Translations under genes and position numbers: made by a program
Notes under the pieces: model-generated
The model's database searches: none
Told to the model about the DNA's origin: nothing
What the model saw: only the letters and a program-made list of their open reading frames with translations
Shown: positions 34,088-46,287 of the stretch, piece after piece
Layout of the letters: every line of letters starts with the position of its first letter
Numbering within the stretch: the first letter of the stretch is position 1
Source of the DNA: Massospora cicadina
Lineage: Eukaryota; Entomophthoromycota; Entomophthoromycetes; Entomophthorales; Entomophthoraceae
Length of the DNA stretch: 64,000 bases
Reading direction: 5' to 3'
NCBI GenBank assembly: GCA_022478985.1
Contig: JAKSZP010006634.1
Span: 176,387 to 240,386 of the forward strand

Positions 34088-35140
34088 TTCAAATTCTGTG
34101 ACATTACCTTTCTTGCATTATACTGATTAAAGGCTTGATATTTCTCTAGACTTCAAGTAAAATAGTAATCCTTCATCAGGAGATGGATCAAAGGTGCATA
34201 TAAGTCTTAAAAAGGAGGCTATATTTCCATATAGCTCACAATCCCTAAGGATACTTGGACATCGCTTGTGCTTATTAGCTCTTCCTAGACTATTATTGCT
34301 TTGATTTTGCCTTCTTGTATTTTGATTCCTTGTGGGTTAATCCCATTTTCACTAACTCTAATTTTTATAAAAAAACACTTGACTTATTTCAACTTCATAA
34401 ATGATGCTTGTAATCTTTTAAACAATTTTAGTATGTGTTTGAGGTGGTACTGAAAGGTGCAACTAAGCATAGTGATGTACAAATATATATGAACACACAG
34501 TAATTTAGATCACCCAATATTTGGTCTTCTTCTCGTTAAAATCTCTCAGGATTATTGCAAAGCCCTTTTAAAAAACTCAAAAACTCATACAAACCATGAC
34601 TATTTATCTGGGAGCAAATTTAATGACCCTCTGGAGACAATTACATTTGCTAGTAGCCACCGACCAGGCCCATCTCCAAAAAAAACTTAAAGAATTTCAA
34701 GTGTTTCAGGATGTCATCTTTTCTGGGGAGCGGATATGAGCCCTTCTTGGTGAACTCACTCAACCAGTGGTTTTAGATAATCGCTCAATATGCTGCATTC
34801 TTTATTTTTTACTAGAAACAGCGGCAAATCCCATGGGCTCTTGAATAGTCTCTGTAGCTGGCTTAGTAAGCTGACTGCGCTATCTATCAAATAATAGCTT
34901 CTTTGCTCTGAATTGGTGGTATGGTTTGGACATTATACACAGCTATTCCATTGTCTATACAATGTACTTCTCTTTTGCATAAACTGTAAGCGTATGGCCT
35001 TATACTGATTATGTCTTCAAACTCATCCAGGATCTTATTCAAATGATTCTTCTCCATGCCCGTTACATTGCCAAATTTTAGTTCATTTAAGCCTCTTATG
35101 ATATGTACTGATTCTATAGTGTCACAACTCAATAGTCTTA
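34088..35140 (-). pseudogene. Reverse transcriptase N-terminal relic of Gypsy-2
   Basis: The minus-strand frame 35132-34887 contains NKILDEFEDIISIRPYAYSL, REVHCIDNGIA and QTIPPIQSKEAII. These match the region before and at the start of Gypsy reverse transcriptase (EFEDIFS...H.I.TGDA.PI...PYR). The rest, down to the LINE-A junction, is heavily decayed. Confidence 0.6.
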
Positions 35141-35569
35141 CTTAAGAGATGATTTTTTACCTTTTATACTTTAATTGTCTTCTTTATGATGTTCCTCAAA
35201 TGATGGCTAACTCATTAATGAAGCTTTAATTAAAGAATTCAGGTAATGCTTGTGAATCCTGCTCTCTGATTCTATCATGGATGAAGACTTCAGGTATATT
35301 ATTCAAAGGTATCTACACGCTTTTTAAAATTATAGTAACTTGGTGTTTTACAGGCCAAATTTCTTTGTCTCACTCACACTCAATGGTAAATTTTTTCTTC
35401 TCTGACTATGGCTGGTTATTTCTCACATTTTTCTCCTTGGAAGTGTAATGTATTGAAGAGATGGATTGATCCTTTTTACCAAACATCCTCACTGTTTGCA
35501 CAGCTTATCATTTATAACATAGTGGGACAATTGATATTTGAGTATGTTGACTGTACTATTACTAAGATT

Positions 35570-35900
35570 GAATTTTAACTAACCTTTAAGAGACTGCATT
35601 CCAATAAGGAAGTCATAGTAAACATTATTAAGAACCATTGCTGGAGCTGGTAGAACTTTCGTCTAAACGTAAAGGTAAAGCGGATTAAGTCTTAAAGCGC
35701 GTGTAGTATTTGGTACAATGTCCTGTACTTATCATTGTGATTATATTCCACCATAACTTCATCTTCTTCATGAATTTATGGACATGATGTTGATAGGTGC
35801 GCCAGTATTAAGGACGGTCAATACTAAGTTTATTGATCACAACATCAGATTTTGTTAAGCTCTTTTCAAACGGTTTTCCAGTTTTCAGAACATTGGTGGA
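35570..35900 (-). pseudogene. Aspartic protease relic of Gypsy-2
   Basis: The minus strand reads VLNTGAPINIMS (Asp of DTGA changed to Asn) near 35815-35780. Further on, VLNNVYYDFLIGMQSLKG is the conserved ILGMxxL end of Gypsy proteases, and the spacing between the two fits. Stops lie between. Confidence 0.55.
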
Positions 35901-36299
35901 TTAATTTCAAACTCATTTAGCGCTTATGAAATCTTTATTGCTGAGTTAGCAGTATTTTATATTTTGATATATCAATTTTATTGAAGTTGTTTAAGGCAAG
36001 CTGTTATTCTTAATCAATCTTTTCAGTAGTTCTCATATATTGATGGTCTACGAAAAGTAGGTAGTATTGTATCATTTATATAATCTTCATGTACTTGTAA
36101 CCTTACAGGTACATCCATGGTGCTAGGTTACCCTAGCACGTTGTATCCTGAACTAGTTATATCCTTATCATCATGACAAATAATAAAACTTAATTTAAAT
36201 TCAATCGGTTTACTGTGTTTTAAACTCTTCTTTATCTAAGGTAATCTTTTTCTAGTATCAATGAGTGGATAAAAGCTAAATGTGTTGGTTTATGGCACT

Positions 36300-37760
36300 T
36301 TGTTAACATAAGTTCACTCAATGTTGCACTGGCTTGGATTCTTATCTCTTGTCTTCTCAATATAGTCATAATTGGCATAAACAGCTTTTCTTAGCCTTTT
36401 AGGTGGGTGATTGGAAGCCTTTGATCTCGTCTTATATATTACTTGAACATCGTGTAGTGCATTGATCACCTTAAATGACATTCTAGTCATAAGTGCTAGG
36501 GTCATGTACATTTTAGGGCTAAAAGCATATCATTAAACTTATTAAACTTTCTTCACTGTAGGGAGATACATAGCTCCAGTTGTTCACAACAGTTGCATTT
36601 TGAGATAGTGGTGCCACTATCTGGTGACTAATTATTTTCCTAAGCTTCTTCAACAAGTACTTATGTTCTATATTCTGGAAACCTTGGTTGCTAAATTCAA
36701 ATAGTATCTCTTTGACTTTTTTCACTTTAGTACTAGTCATAAAATTGTACTTATATTTTCCTGAGCCTCTCAACTCATATAAACTTAGATGTGACGATCT
36801 TCATGATAATATTTCGTTTCTTCTATACTGCTATCATAAATCTATAAGAAACCTTTAATTTTTCCCCTCACCAGAATCTTGCATCATCTTTAAGTAATGC
36901 TTTTAATTTAGATCCTGCTCAACTGGGTAAAGCACACAAAGCGTGAAGGAGCTATCATAATTTGAGTAGCTAAAGAGGTTCTCTAGGCAGGTTCCTTCTC
37001 TTTATATACTCAATTCCAGGCTTGACCAAATTTCCAGTTGAGACTTCAGAATTCTAAACTCTTGTTTAGTTTGTACATAATAGATTCAAGTTGATCCAAA
37101 AGTTCTCCATGAATGTTTAGGGTACATATAATCAATCAATTTCTACATAATGAAAGTCAAAGTTTGATTTTCAAGTTCCTGCAAGATATTTTTATTTTTA
37201 AAAGTTATGATACCTTCAACTATAGGAGTAGGTTTGATGCAACCCCTTATGGAACCACCCTATAAACGTTAGGCTTTGTTTGCAACTCCATTGTTTATAC
37301 TTCTAGAGTTTTAGTCTTGCCTTGATGACATAATCTTTCATCACCAATATTTCAGGGGATTTTATACCATGGTAAATATCCATATTCTCAACATCACTCA
37401 TTTTATTATGATATGCACTCTCTTCAACCATTGTATCTGATGATGGCACCCACGAGTTAAGTAGTAGAGATTCTTCTCAGTCTTTACTCACTTAACTTTA
37501 AGTAGATTTGTTGTCAAATTGCAAATTTAGGCTGTTTATGGCACTTACTTATCATTAAAATTGGGTTTAAAGTTTAAATGATGTCAAGACATTCAACAAT
37601 GAGTGACCATTTGCTTGCATGGCGTTTTAGTGATCATTCTAAATAAAAATAGCTCTTGTTCTACTGGCAATTTCTTCTAAGCACTCATCCTCTACTTAAA
37701 GTGTTAAATTTGTACATTGGCATCCTAGACAAGGCACAATGGAGTCTAGATCAACCTCTA
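36300..37760 (-). pseudogene. Gag-region relic of Gypsy-2
   Basis: Two open minus-strand frames (36773-36519, Lys-rich with KYLLKKLRKII; 36511-36314) lie between protease and gag start. Near 37700-37560 the ECLEEIASRTRAIFI stretch matches the gag fragment at 23698-23889. No zinc knuckle could be recognised, and the stretch is otherwise decayed. Confidence 0.4.
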
Positions 37761-37973
37761 CCTTGTGAAGTTAATCTCTGCTAGATGTTTTCTTCACAAA
37801 AGCATCTACCACTCAGATCCTGTTCTTGGTTACTGGAGATACTGCTCTAACTTTTTAAGACTGGCTACTAAAAATTCTTTTACTTGAACCAAATTAAGGT
37901 GAATACTAATGACAAACTATAAATTATGTGATGAAGGGTATAAAAATGTAATAAAATTGAATTATATTTCTAA

Positions 37974-39890
37974 AAAAACTTTTTTTCCACTTGAGTTCAC
38001 TTTTGAGCGATTAAATTAGGTAATAAGTTTAATTCACCACTGCCACCTGGCCACACTATTTTACAATATGTCTGCAGATCAGCCGCCTGCTGCTCCAATA
38101 TGGTGTAGTGGTGCTCCACCACCTAGCGTTTTCCACCCTTCGTGCAAATGCATTAACATGGGGTCAAATAGCCTGCCATCTTCATCTGGCTGTTTTGTCC
38201 CCCCACAGGATTTAGCGCTCCACCTGGCATGTATCCACCCTTCTCACCCCCATCCTCTCGCCCTCCCTCACTCCATAAACTAATTTTGCCTCTGAGTTGA
38301 ATATGGGCATTAATCTCATATGCTGAAAAGGTAATTAAAGAATTGGTCACCTTTTCATTTGTGCCAGCTGGCTGTATCAATTTCCGCTTTTTAAGGACTA
38401 TTTCAATATTGGATTCCAGATGGAGGAGGCCGCTGCAGCAGCGCTTTTACTCCCCTTATTTTTATTAATACTCACATCCCTACTAACCAAACTCGCCTGC
38501 CTACAGATACCACAATAGTGGGTTCTTTGAATCCCTCCCTTCCCACCTCCCACCCCAAGTTTTGTACAATCAGCTGATGTCAGGGCTTCTGGCGTATAAC
38601 TCTCAGCCCAAACTCATCTTTTCTGTTCCTCCGGTGAGGAGCGCCTTAATGCCCCTTGTGCAACTGCCACCATTATCCCACACCACCCTGCCATAGCCCA
38701 CCAAATCCCCCCATGCTCATATCGCAGTTGCGCCTGGGCACTTTTTTGGGCTCAGGTGGATAATGGCCGCTAAATTCGTCCCCTCTGTTTTAAACTCAAC
38801 CACTCCAAAAAGTCCTGCACTGAGCCAATTCCTATGATGCAGCTTCAGAGCCACATTCAGCGGGTTCTAAATGGGGCATTTTGCTGCCCCTCCCCCACCC
38901 AACATTCTCATTTGATGAGACAGAGTGGGAAATTGGCCCCCACCAAATCAACCACCCACATTAACCCACCCAGTTCTACTCCCACCAATCATAGTCTGAC
39001 TTAGACCACTATTTGCTCCTAAGCAACCCATTCACCCACTACCATCCACCTAACTTCCAATGCCACTATTCTCATGTACCAGAATCCATGGGACCTATTG
39101 GCCAAGATTGACGAATCAGGTAATCTATTATGAGTGAGCAAACTGGTCAACCTCTTGGCCAATTCAATTATAGTCAGGCTGAATTTTTCCTTTCTGATTT
39201 TGATGATACCCCACCCACCAAACGTTTTACTCCTAAACCCAATGCCGTCCCCTACCAAAGTGACCACCAGCTTGCCTTAAATGCGGTGGCCTCTCCCCAG
39301 TGCCAAAACTTACGTAAAGCAGTGGCCAAATCAGTGGCTCAATACCAACTAGGGCTGTCCACACTCTAATTCCCCCCAGTTTCCCCAAATCTCCCTGCAG
39401 CAATATCTCAAAATTATTTTGATGGTGCTAAAGCCACTGTCATACATGTCGCCAAACTAGCAGATTTTAATCATCTGCAAAATCACCTACCAGAGTATCT
39501 CAGATTTTTCCCAACTCCCCAAATCCTGCATATAAGCTGAACTTCACTTAGCGTAATTTGATGAAGCTGTCTAATGTGCTAATCTTTATAAGGAGGTGGA
39601 GAACTCATACTGAACTGCCATCCACCAACACTACGCTGATGCCCTGACGCCCATGTCTCTCCATATTAGTCCGTCTTTAACCAAAATGACATAGTTGTGG
39701 CGAACTCATCTGCAGACAAACCACCTGACCCCCCTCACCCTCAGCCATGGTGGGCTAGCAGTTTCCGCTTCCCACCTGGTTTGTTGTTTTGTTTGTCTTC
39801 CCAGTCGTTCTTTCAATTGATTTATTTAATTTTTGTTTATTTAGTTTCAGTACTGTCCATCCCCTGGTTGGCATAATGTAAATCAAATTT
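37974..39890 (+). mobile_element. ZKE-3: full-length ORF1-only retroelement
   Basis: It is flanked by a perfect 20-bp duplication AAATTGAATTATATTTCTAA (37954-37973 and 39891-39910). The coding part starts near 38068 (MSADQPPAAPIWCSG...SVFHP). It continues with a damaged zinc knuckle near 38795-38840 (RPLCFKLNHSKKSC; first Cys TGT to CGT), a NPWDLLAKIDE motif near 39083, and the frame 39130-39369 (FFLSDFDDTPPTKRFTPKPNA, SDHQLALNAVASP). The 3' tail is CCCCTGGTTGGCATAATG. Several stops and shifts. It lies between the gag start and right LTR of Gypsy-2, so it is younger than that element. No endonuclease or polymerase fits in the 1.9 kb. Confidence 0.8.
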
Positions 39891-40589
39891 AAATTGAATT
39901 ATATTTCTAATTTTAGTAATATTAAAGAAAGGTGATTAAACAGGAAGAAATTGGGTATTTTCAATATAGGTGCCCATCAGAAAATCCGCGTCAACTTATT
40001 CACATTTCTGCTATCTTTGCAGAGTCCATTTTTAAGCATCATGATTTTGTAACTCTTTTTCAAAGTTATGTTTTCAGACCAAGCTTTTTATGTTCTCTTT
40101 ACAAAGGCCCAGCTTCATGGGGTAGGTGTGGAGACTTTTTTGTTTGTTGATTGTTTTTTACATTTTTTATAATTAATGTCATGGTTCAGTTGGTAGAGCA
40201 ATCTCAAAGCGTCTAGACTATGAGGTCCATTCATTATCTTAATTTTTTGATCACCTAATATAATAATATATAATTTGGGTATAGTGTTAGAATGAGTAAA
40301 CTCATATCATGTGAGTATTGGTCAACTATTGTCATTGGTGACATTAGTCTGAGTTCATCCAAAATTAGTGAGTATCAATTTCTTTTATTCGCCACAGGGT
40401 ATTCAGGGCTTGATGTTTGCCGTCACTGACTGTCTAATTCAATGCAGTTGAGGGGTACAAAAGGACCTTGGAATCAATAAATTTCTTGGCTAGATTAGGC
40501 ATAAATGGGTCTTTACTGTAATCACCTATTTAAATTTATTGTGGGGAAGGCCGACCATGGGATGGACACTTCCAAATATGTCTCAGGAA

Positions 40590-43500
40590 AAACAAACTTA
40601 GTACCAGGGGAGGCACCCCAGAGAAGCGATGCTATCTCTTATTGCCAGCGGAAACGCCACTTATGGGGGAGGGGGAGGGAACGTGTGAAGGGGCCGTAGC
40701 CACTATTGAGCACGTGTGGAGGAAGGGGTCTGATTTGATGAACCAGACTGGGAACCAGGAGGAGACCAGCTGTCAGCGACGCGGTGGGAGATATCCAAAC
40801 ATTCACGCTTGAAAGTGGTCCACCAAAATAAGACCGGATTCTGTGGACAGCTTCTGGGAGGGTGGGGATGGAGCCAGCGATGGCATCCAAGACAATCGTG
40901 TGGATAGTCCACATGGCGATTGCAACCACCAGAGCATGGAGGGAGGGTGGAAGGGGGAGGCCATTGATGAAGCAAACATATCTCTTGACAGACTGAAGGG
41001 ATGTGTTTGATCCTGGCCCAGCAGACGTTGGACTTCGCGCCATATCACTTTAGAGGTGGGGCACTTCTCCAGGCGGTGGAACATCGTTCCATACTGGCCA
41101 CACATGACACAGGATGAGTGTAAAGCGTTAGAGCGCTCATCTGTATGATACACCCGCCTCAGGCAGCGCCACACATGGGAGCGGACTTGAGGCTACAACA
41201 GAGAATGGTGTACGTATTTCCAGATAGTCTTTTGGGTCTCAGTGGAATAAGGGATGTCCATCATGTCCAGGTAGTCCACCCTGGATAGGACTTGGGGTCG
41301 AATGGGGTTCACGCCATCATGGATGGGTAGCCCCTGTACCTCTTGTGTGAACTGAGGAGAGGGGCGGCCTCTGTGGGTTGTATGTCCACTAATACGAATT
41401 CTCCACTCTGCGCTTCGCATGGAGAGTAGGATTCGTTTGTAGTGGGTTTTAGTCCCGTGAGGACCTGTGGCCGATGTGTGTGATGCGAGGTATTTCATCA
41501 GGGAGTGGGGGTTTGATGGATTGTTGAGGCCCAAGGCTTGGGAGAAGTTGGAGCAGGCCGCGCGGGACCAGTGTTGGGATGGGAGTGTAGGAGCGGTGAT
41601 GGCCGCGATCCAGGTGCCCAGGATCTTGGCAGCATGGGCTTTGAAGTCAAGCAGGCCCATGCCACCTTGATGATGAGGGCCAAACATGACCTCTAGCCGT
41701 ACTGGTGGAGGGCGGCCTGACCAAAGCCATCCTTGCAGCAAAGCATACAGGGATTTGAAGAAGCTTGGGGAGAAGGGGATGGCGTGGGCTCCGAACCAGA
41801 CTTTGGATAGGAGCATAGAGTTGGCAAGAACAGCCCTGCCAGTGAGGGTAGTAGGGTGGGCTCTGAGAGAGGAGATTCGCTTCGTCACGTTGTCCAGTAT
41901 ATGGCACTCCATTACTGCTGACACATATCCGCCTGCCTCCATCCACACGCCCAGATGGCGCATCAGTCATATGGTAGGACGTGGCACAAAGGGGAGCACC
42001 AGTGGAGCGGTGTGTGTTGAGTTAGTAAGGCGTGGACGTGGGCGAGCAGATGGGCCGGGTTGGGAACTAATTGCTGGGGCCCAGCAGTTCTGAAACTGAC
42101 CAAGGAGGATGATTTCAGTTTTGGAGGCGTTCAGTGCCACGTTGCTTACCCTGGAATATTACTGGATGAGGGCTTTAAGCGTGCGTGCATCTTTGTTATT
42201 AGACACCCCCACCACGCAATCATCTGCAAATGTTATCATCTTGACTGGGGTTTGGCCTGGCACATGGACCCCAGTGAGTTGGGCATTCACATTTCGCAAT
42301 AGTGGGTCAAGGCTGAAGTTGTATAAGAGTGGGCTGAGGGGGTCCCCTTGTCGCAAGCCCCTTTGAGGGCGGACTACTTCCGTTAGGAAGCCTGGGCCAT
42401 GCACTGCCATTGTCAGATTTCTGTGAGCAGCATTACCCAGTCTATGAAGCGGGGGGGGTAGGCGGAATTGATGGAGGCATGCCCTAAGGTATTCCCGGTT
42501 TACTTTATCATAAGCCTTTTGTTGGTCCAAGAATACAAGTGCCCCAGAGGCTGTGGACTGACAGGCGTTAGCCATAGTGTGCATTTTGTCCCAAATCGAC
42601 CTTCTAGGTATGAAACCAATTTGTTCTGGGGAGGTGGTGGCAGATGCTACAGTCCCTAAACGGTTAGCCATGATTTTTGTTAAAATTTTGGTGTCTGTGT
42701 TTGTTAGAGAAATGGGGCGCCAGTTTGCTAAGTCAAGCTTATCCCCTTTCTTAAAGAGTGTTTACAGTAAAGGCCTCATGTCCTCCTGTTAGGAGGCGCG
42801 TTTCCAACAGGCTTTGGCTAAGTAAGGCTAGCAGCAATAAGGATATATATTTAAAATAATTTGTGTAGAACTAATATGGAATGCCATCTGGGCCTGGGCA
42901 TTTTTGGTTTGGCGCACCGCAAATGGCTGTCCATTATTCGTTCAGAGTAATTAAATTCATTATTTGTGGGTATCAGAAAATGGTGCGGATATGAGCTCAG
43001 TTGAGAAATTCCGCCATTTTGGCTGGCTGAATTGGTTTGGCTTGGTATAACTGGGAGTAATATTTTTGCAATTCGATTGCCACTTCAGCTGGTGTGTCCA
43101 CAATGGAATTATCCAATCTTTGCACCTGCATGCAGGCCACACTCTGGCATGGTGCAAAATTTTTTTAAAGAAGTATGCGGTGCACTTGTCGCCTTTAGTG
43201 ATGCGTGTGGCCCTGTATTGGACACAAACCTGATGTTTGTGTTGCCTTTCGAGTGCGTTGAGGTGGGCGGCTGCCTCCGCCCACTTCCAGCCCCATGCTG
43301 GGCTTTATCCTGTGGCTGGAATGTTGGACTCCAAGTGGGCCAATTCCACCAGAGCATGCGAGATAACCGCTGATGTTGCTCATGAGCGTCTGGAGGAGAG
43401 ATGGCGATAGTGGCGGATGGTGTCCTCTTTGAAAGTTGCCCATGTGGAAATGGGGTCCACACAAAACGGTGCAACAAACAATTTTGCCAAAGTTGCCTCT

Positions 43501-44290
43501 TCCACCCACGTGGAAAATCCTGGTGACACGAGCTCAGGGGGCGGATTTTGCACCAATGTGGGGCCTTTGCAACTGTGATGGGTAAGTGGTATGTTATTGA
43601 GACCAGTTGGTGGTCAAAGAATTCCATTTTTATTGTTTTGAAGTGGGAGATGTGGGGTTGGAATTTCGCTAGTGTTAGGATAAGGTCGATGCAGGTCATA
43701 GACCTTAGTTGGCTGTTGTGGATGTGGGGACGCGTCATGTTCTCGAGCAGTGGGGCATGTCATGGCAGCGCATCCATTAACCCAAGGGTGGCTTTTAGAA
43801 CGCGTAGTTTACGTGTCCCTGTGGGGCGTGGGGTGAGGGAGGCCACCGGTCCGTTGGTGAGGTCAGCCAACAGTTCATGTCGCCAACTAGGAAAGAATCA
43901 GGGGGTAGTGGGAGGGATTTGACTGATGAGAAAAATTCCCAATGCTCATGTGCACCATTTGGGGCATAGATGTTGATGATTGCGTGTGTTACATCAGCCC
44001 ATGAGAAGGTGACAACGAGCACTTGGCCATTTAGGAATTTTTCTGAGGATGTGAATTTGAAAAAATTATTTTTCTGAATTAGCACCCCCACAGTGCTTTG
44101 ACCAAAAGGATAGGGATGGGAGGAGCATTGTTTTCCAAACTTCCACAGAACCTTGTGGACAGTGGGACTCCTGGATGGCCAGGATATCCGCGGGTAAATT
44201 GTGTTGTAAAAAACTCAGTCTCCTAGCCTGGGATGGGGAGGCTTTGTCTCCGGCGACATTCAGCATCCCTAGAGTGAAGGTTTCCCCCAT
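40590..44290 (-). pseudogene. ORF2 (endonuclease, reverse transcriptase) of LINE-B, interrupted
   Basis: The endonuclease reads LNVAGDKASP, ILAIQESHCPQG, then a frame slip near 44085, FLVGDMNCWLTSPTD, CIDLILTLAKF and FDHQLVSITYHLP. The reverse transcriptase part (42671-42159) is continuous: EQIGFIPRRSIWDK, ALVFLDQQKAYDKVN, GLRQGDPLSPLLYN, ITFADDCVVGVS. A long C-terminal frame (41963-41193) and CVMCGQYGTMFHRLEKC (near 41100) follow. Shared stops with LINE-A lie at 43760-43762, 42934-42936, 42159-42161 and 40773-40775. Reading reaches the 3' end with no clear untranslated tail. Confidence 0.85.
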
Positions 44291-45707
44291 TGCACCTTAG
44301 GTGTAAGGGGTGGGCCCCCGGGCCCACCAGCCTCTTCAAGGTCCCTACGGGCTTTCACAGCAGTGTGGGTGTTAGCAGCAACACTATAGGGGTTTTTGTT
44401 AATTTTTGTGGAAAGAGTCACGCTGGCTTTGGCCTTCGCTTTTGTTTTCCCAATGTCAGACGAATTTTTTGCGGTGTGGATGAGTTCAGTGCACCATCGA
44501 GTGGGTCAAAAAAAATTTTCAGTTGGGATAGGTCCCAAGTCAGTTTCAACTGGAGCTTGGGTGCAGCAATTGGGTGAGATTGAATCTCCCATCAGATCCT
44601 CAGATTGAGTGGCCCGCTCGGTATGGGCCTCCCAATATGATTGGGTGATGGATTCCCAAGTCATTCCGCCACGAAGGTCTCCATGTCCTCCTGGTGTTGT
44701 GAGTGTGGGATGATGGTGGTGGCCTTTGCCGCTTCCTTGGCCGTGGCCCTACGGGCTTGCTTGGCCTTCTTCTGCTCCTGTGGGAAGATGGGCTTTACCA
44801 ATAGGTAGCAGCCTTGTGCTCCCCACAGGAAAGCCTCCTTGGTGCTTGCAGTTGGTTCATAGTGTGCCTCTCCGCTGAACATGGCCGCCAAGGGGTGCTC
44901 TTGGAATGTGACGCCCTCCTTGATGGGGCATGCGTGCGCCTTATGACCAAACACATCACAGTGGGTGCAAATGGGGGGCGCGCTGTCCACGGTTACCCAG
45001 AATGGGTGGGTGGTATGCCCTGCAATATCAATAAAAGTGGAGTGCGGGATCTGGGTTAGGTCCTACGCGATCTCCTCAGTTGGGGTCAGAACTGTGATGG
45101 CTTTGCCGGTGCACAGGTGTGGCATCAGCGTGAAGCGTTGCATTTTGAAAGATTGTATTTCACCATATATGGCGAGACCATCTTTCAGGTGTTGCTCCAA
45201 AATGTCACGTTTTACCATAGTAGGCAAAAAGTCAAACGTGAGGAAAATTTGGTTTGATTTTGTCCATCTGGTGCATTTGGTTTTGATGACCCGTTGCCCT
45301 TTGGGGAGGTCGACCACTATGCACACTGCTGCAGCCTCATCTGCTGCTATTTTGCTTTTGAAACCTAGGTCCAGCCAACCGTGTGACATGGAGTGAGGTG
45401 CAATGTACACCGTGGTCAGGAAAATTTTGTGTACATCTTCACAAAATTTTTCCCATAAGGCCATTTTTTGGATGTCCAGATACACACAGACTCCGAATTC
45501 CACTGACAAAAGTGGCTGGGAGTGTGGCGTGTTGATGTACTGGTTGCATCGTGCTTGCCACATGAGTATCTCTGGGGAAATTGTGACCGCCGGTTTTTTG
45601 AGATTTTTGTCTATTCCGCTGGATTCTCTGGGGCGTTTTCAAACGTTGGAGGCTGCGGGCCTTCCACCTGCTCCTCTTACCTTGCTTGCCCAACTGCTTC
45701 CTGACAT
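44290..45707 (-). pseudogene. ORF1 of LINE-B, interrupted
   Basis: The ATG at 45707 (MSGSSWASKVRGAGGRP) is in phase with the main frame. TGA at 45639-45641 and TAG at 45063-45065 are both at the positions hit in LINE-A. The RRM-like part (GWLDLGFKSKIAADEAAA, FLTFDFLPTMVKRDILEQHL) and zinc knuckle ICTHCDVFGHKAHACP are well kept. After about 44661 the frame is disturbed (GCGGAATGAC region, METFVAE then stop). TAA and the six-base gap to the ORF2 ATG at 44290 are kept. It is the better of the two ORF1 copies. Confidence 0.8.
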
Positions 45708-45925
45708 GGGCGCAGACTAATCTCCTCTGTGAGATTATCAAACTAGATTTAGTCTTGAATTGAATAGGTTGCAAAAGTGTTTGCAATGAGAAAGAAAAGT
45801 TCTTTACTGTAATCACCTACAACTTTTAAATCTCTGGTAAACTTTATTCTTGCATATTATTACTTTCTCTAGGAGCTTTTATTAAGGTTGAGAATTATTA
45901 TTAAATGTACTTGTGGTTTAATTCA

Positions 45926-46285
45926 CAAAAAAATTTAAATATTGATCTTATATTACAGTGATTTTACCTTTTTGAATACTAGCCATTTTTAAATTTGATT
46001 TAGTTTGATACTTACCTAGCTCTTCTCTATAAAAGATTGTTAATCTCCAGTATTTTAATTTTTTAACAGTTTTTTACTAATATACCATTTAACCAAAATG
46101 AAAAGTAGTATATTGTGTAATTGTTTTATATATTAAGCTCTCCACCCAAGATTAAAGAGAAAAATCTAGTTAAAGTTAATTTTTATTGAAATCAACTCTA
46201 CTTCATAAAACCAATTCTTTGCTTTGGGTTAAACTGATTTAAAAGCCCTTGGAAAGTGATTTGCCATTTTTAATAGGTCTCTTCT
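45926..46285. other. AT-rich spacer
   Basis: No supportable feature. Confidence 0.35.
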
Positions 46286-46287
46286 AT

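Larger units (their letters stand above)
40529..45800 (-). mobile_element. LINE-B: full-length non-LTR retrotransposon, same family as LINE-A
   Basis: It is flanked by a perfect 19-bp duplication TCTTTACTGTAATCACCTA (40510-40528 and 45801-45819). On the minus strand it starts ACTTTTCTTTCTCATTGC and ends CCACAATAAATTTAAA. It is colinear with LINE-A over its whole length and clearly similar by eye. It lies tail to tail with LINE-A, 6.5 kb apart. The different duplications show separate insertion, not a copied block. Confidence 0.93.
39911..45925 (-). repeat. Probable 5' (right) LTR of Gypsy-2, split by LINE-B
   Basis: The segments 39911-40528 and 45820-45925 join across LINE-B (one copy of its target duplication removed) into about 0.72 kb. 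This matches 26545-27190, with its left edge matching repeat C. It carries a tRNA-like stretch at 40181-40230 (ATGGTTCAGTTGGTAGAGCA). Borders are approximate. Confidence 0.5.

Noticed and set aside
36120..36139. Perfect hairpin GTGCTAGG-TTAC-CCTAGCAC
   Set aside because: A single short palindrome inside decayed Gypsy-2 with no second copy; not enough to call a functional site.
28793..45800. LINE-A and LINE-B as a segmental inverted duplication
   Set aside because: Each has its own different, perfect target-site duplication and different flanks, so they are separate insertions.
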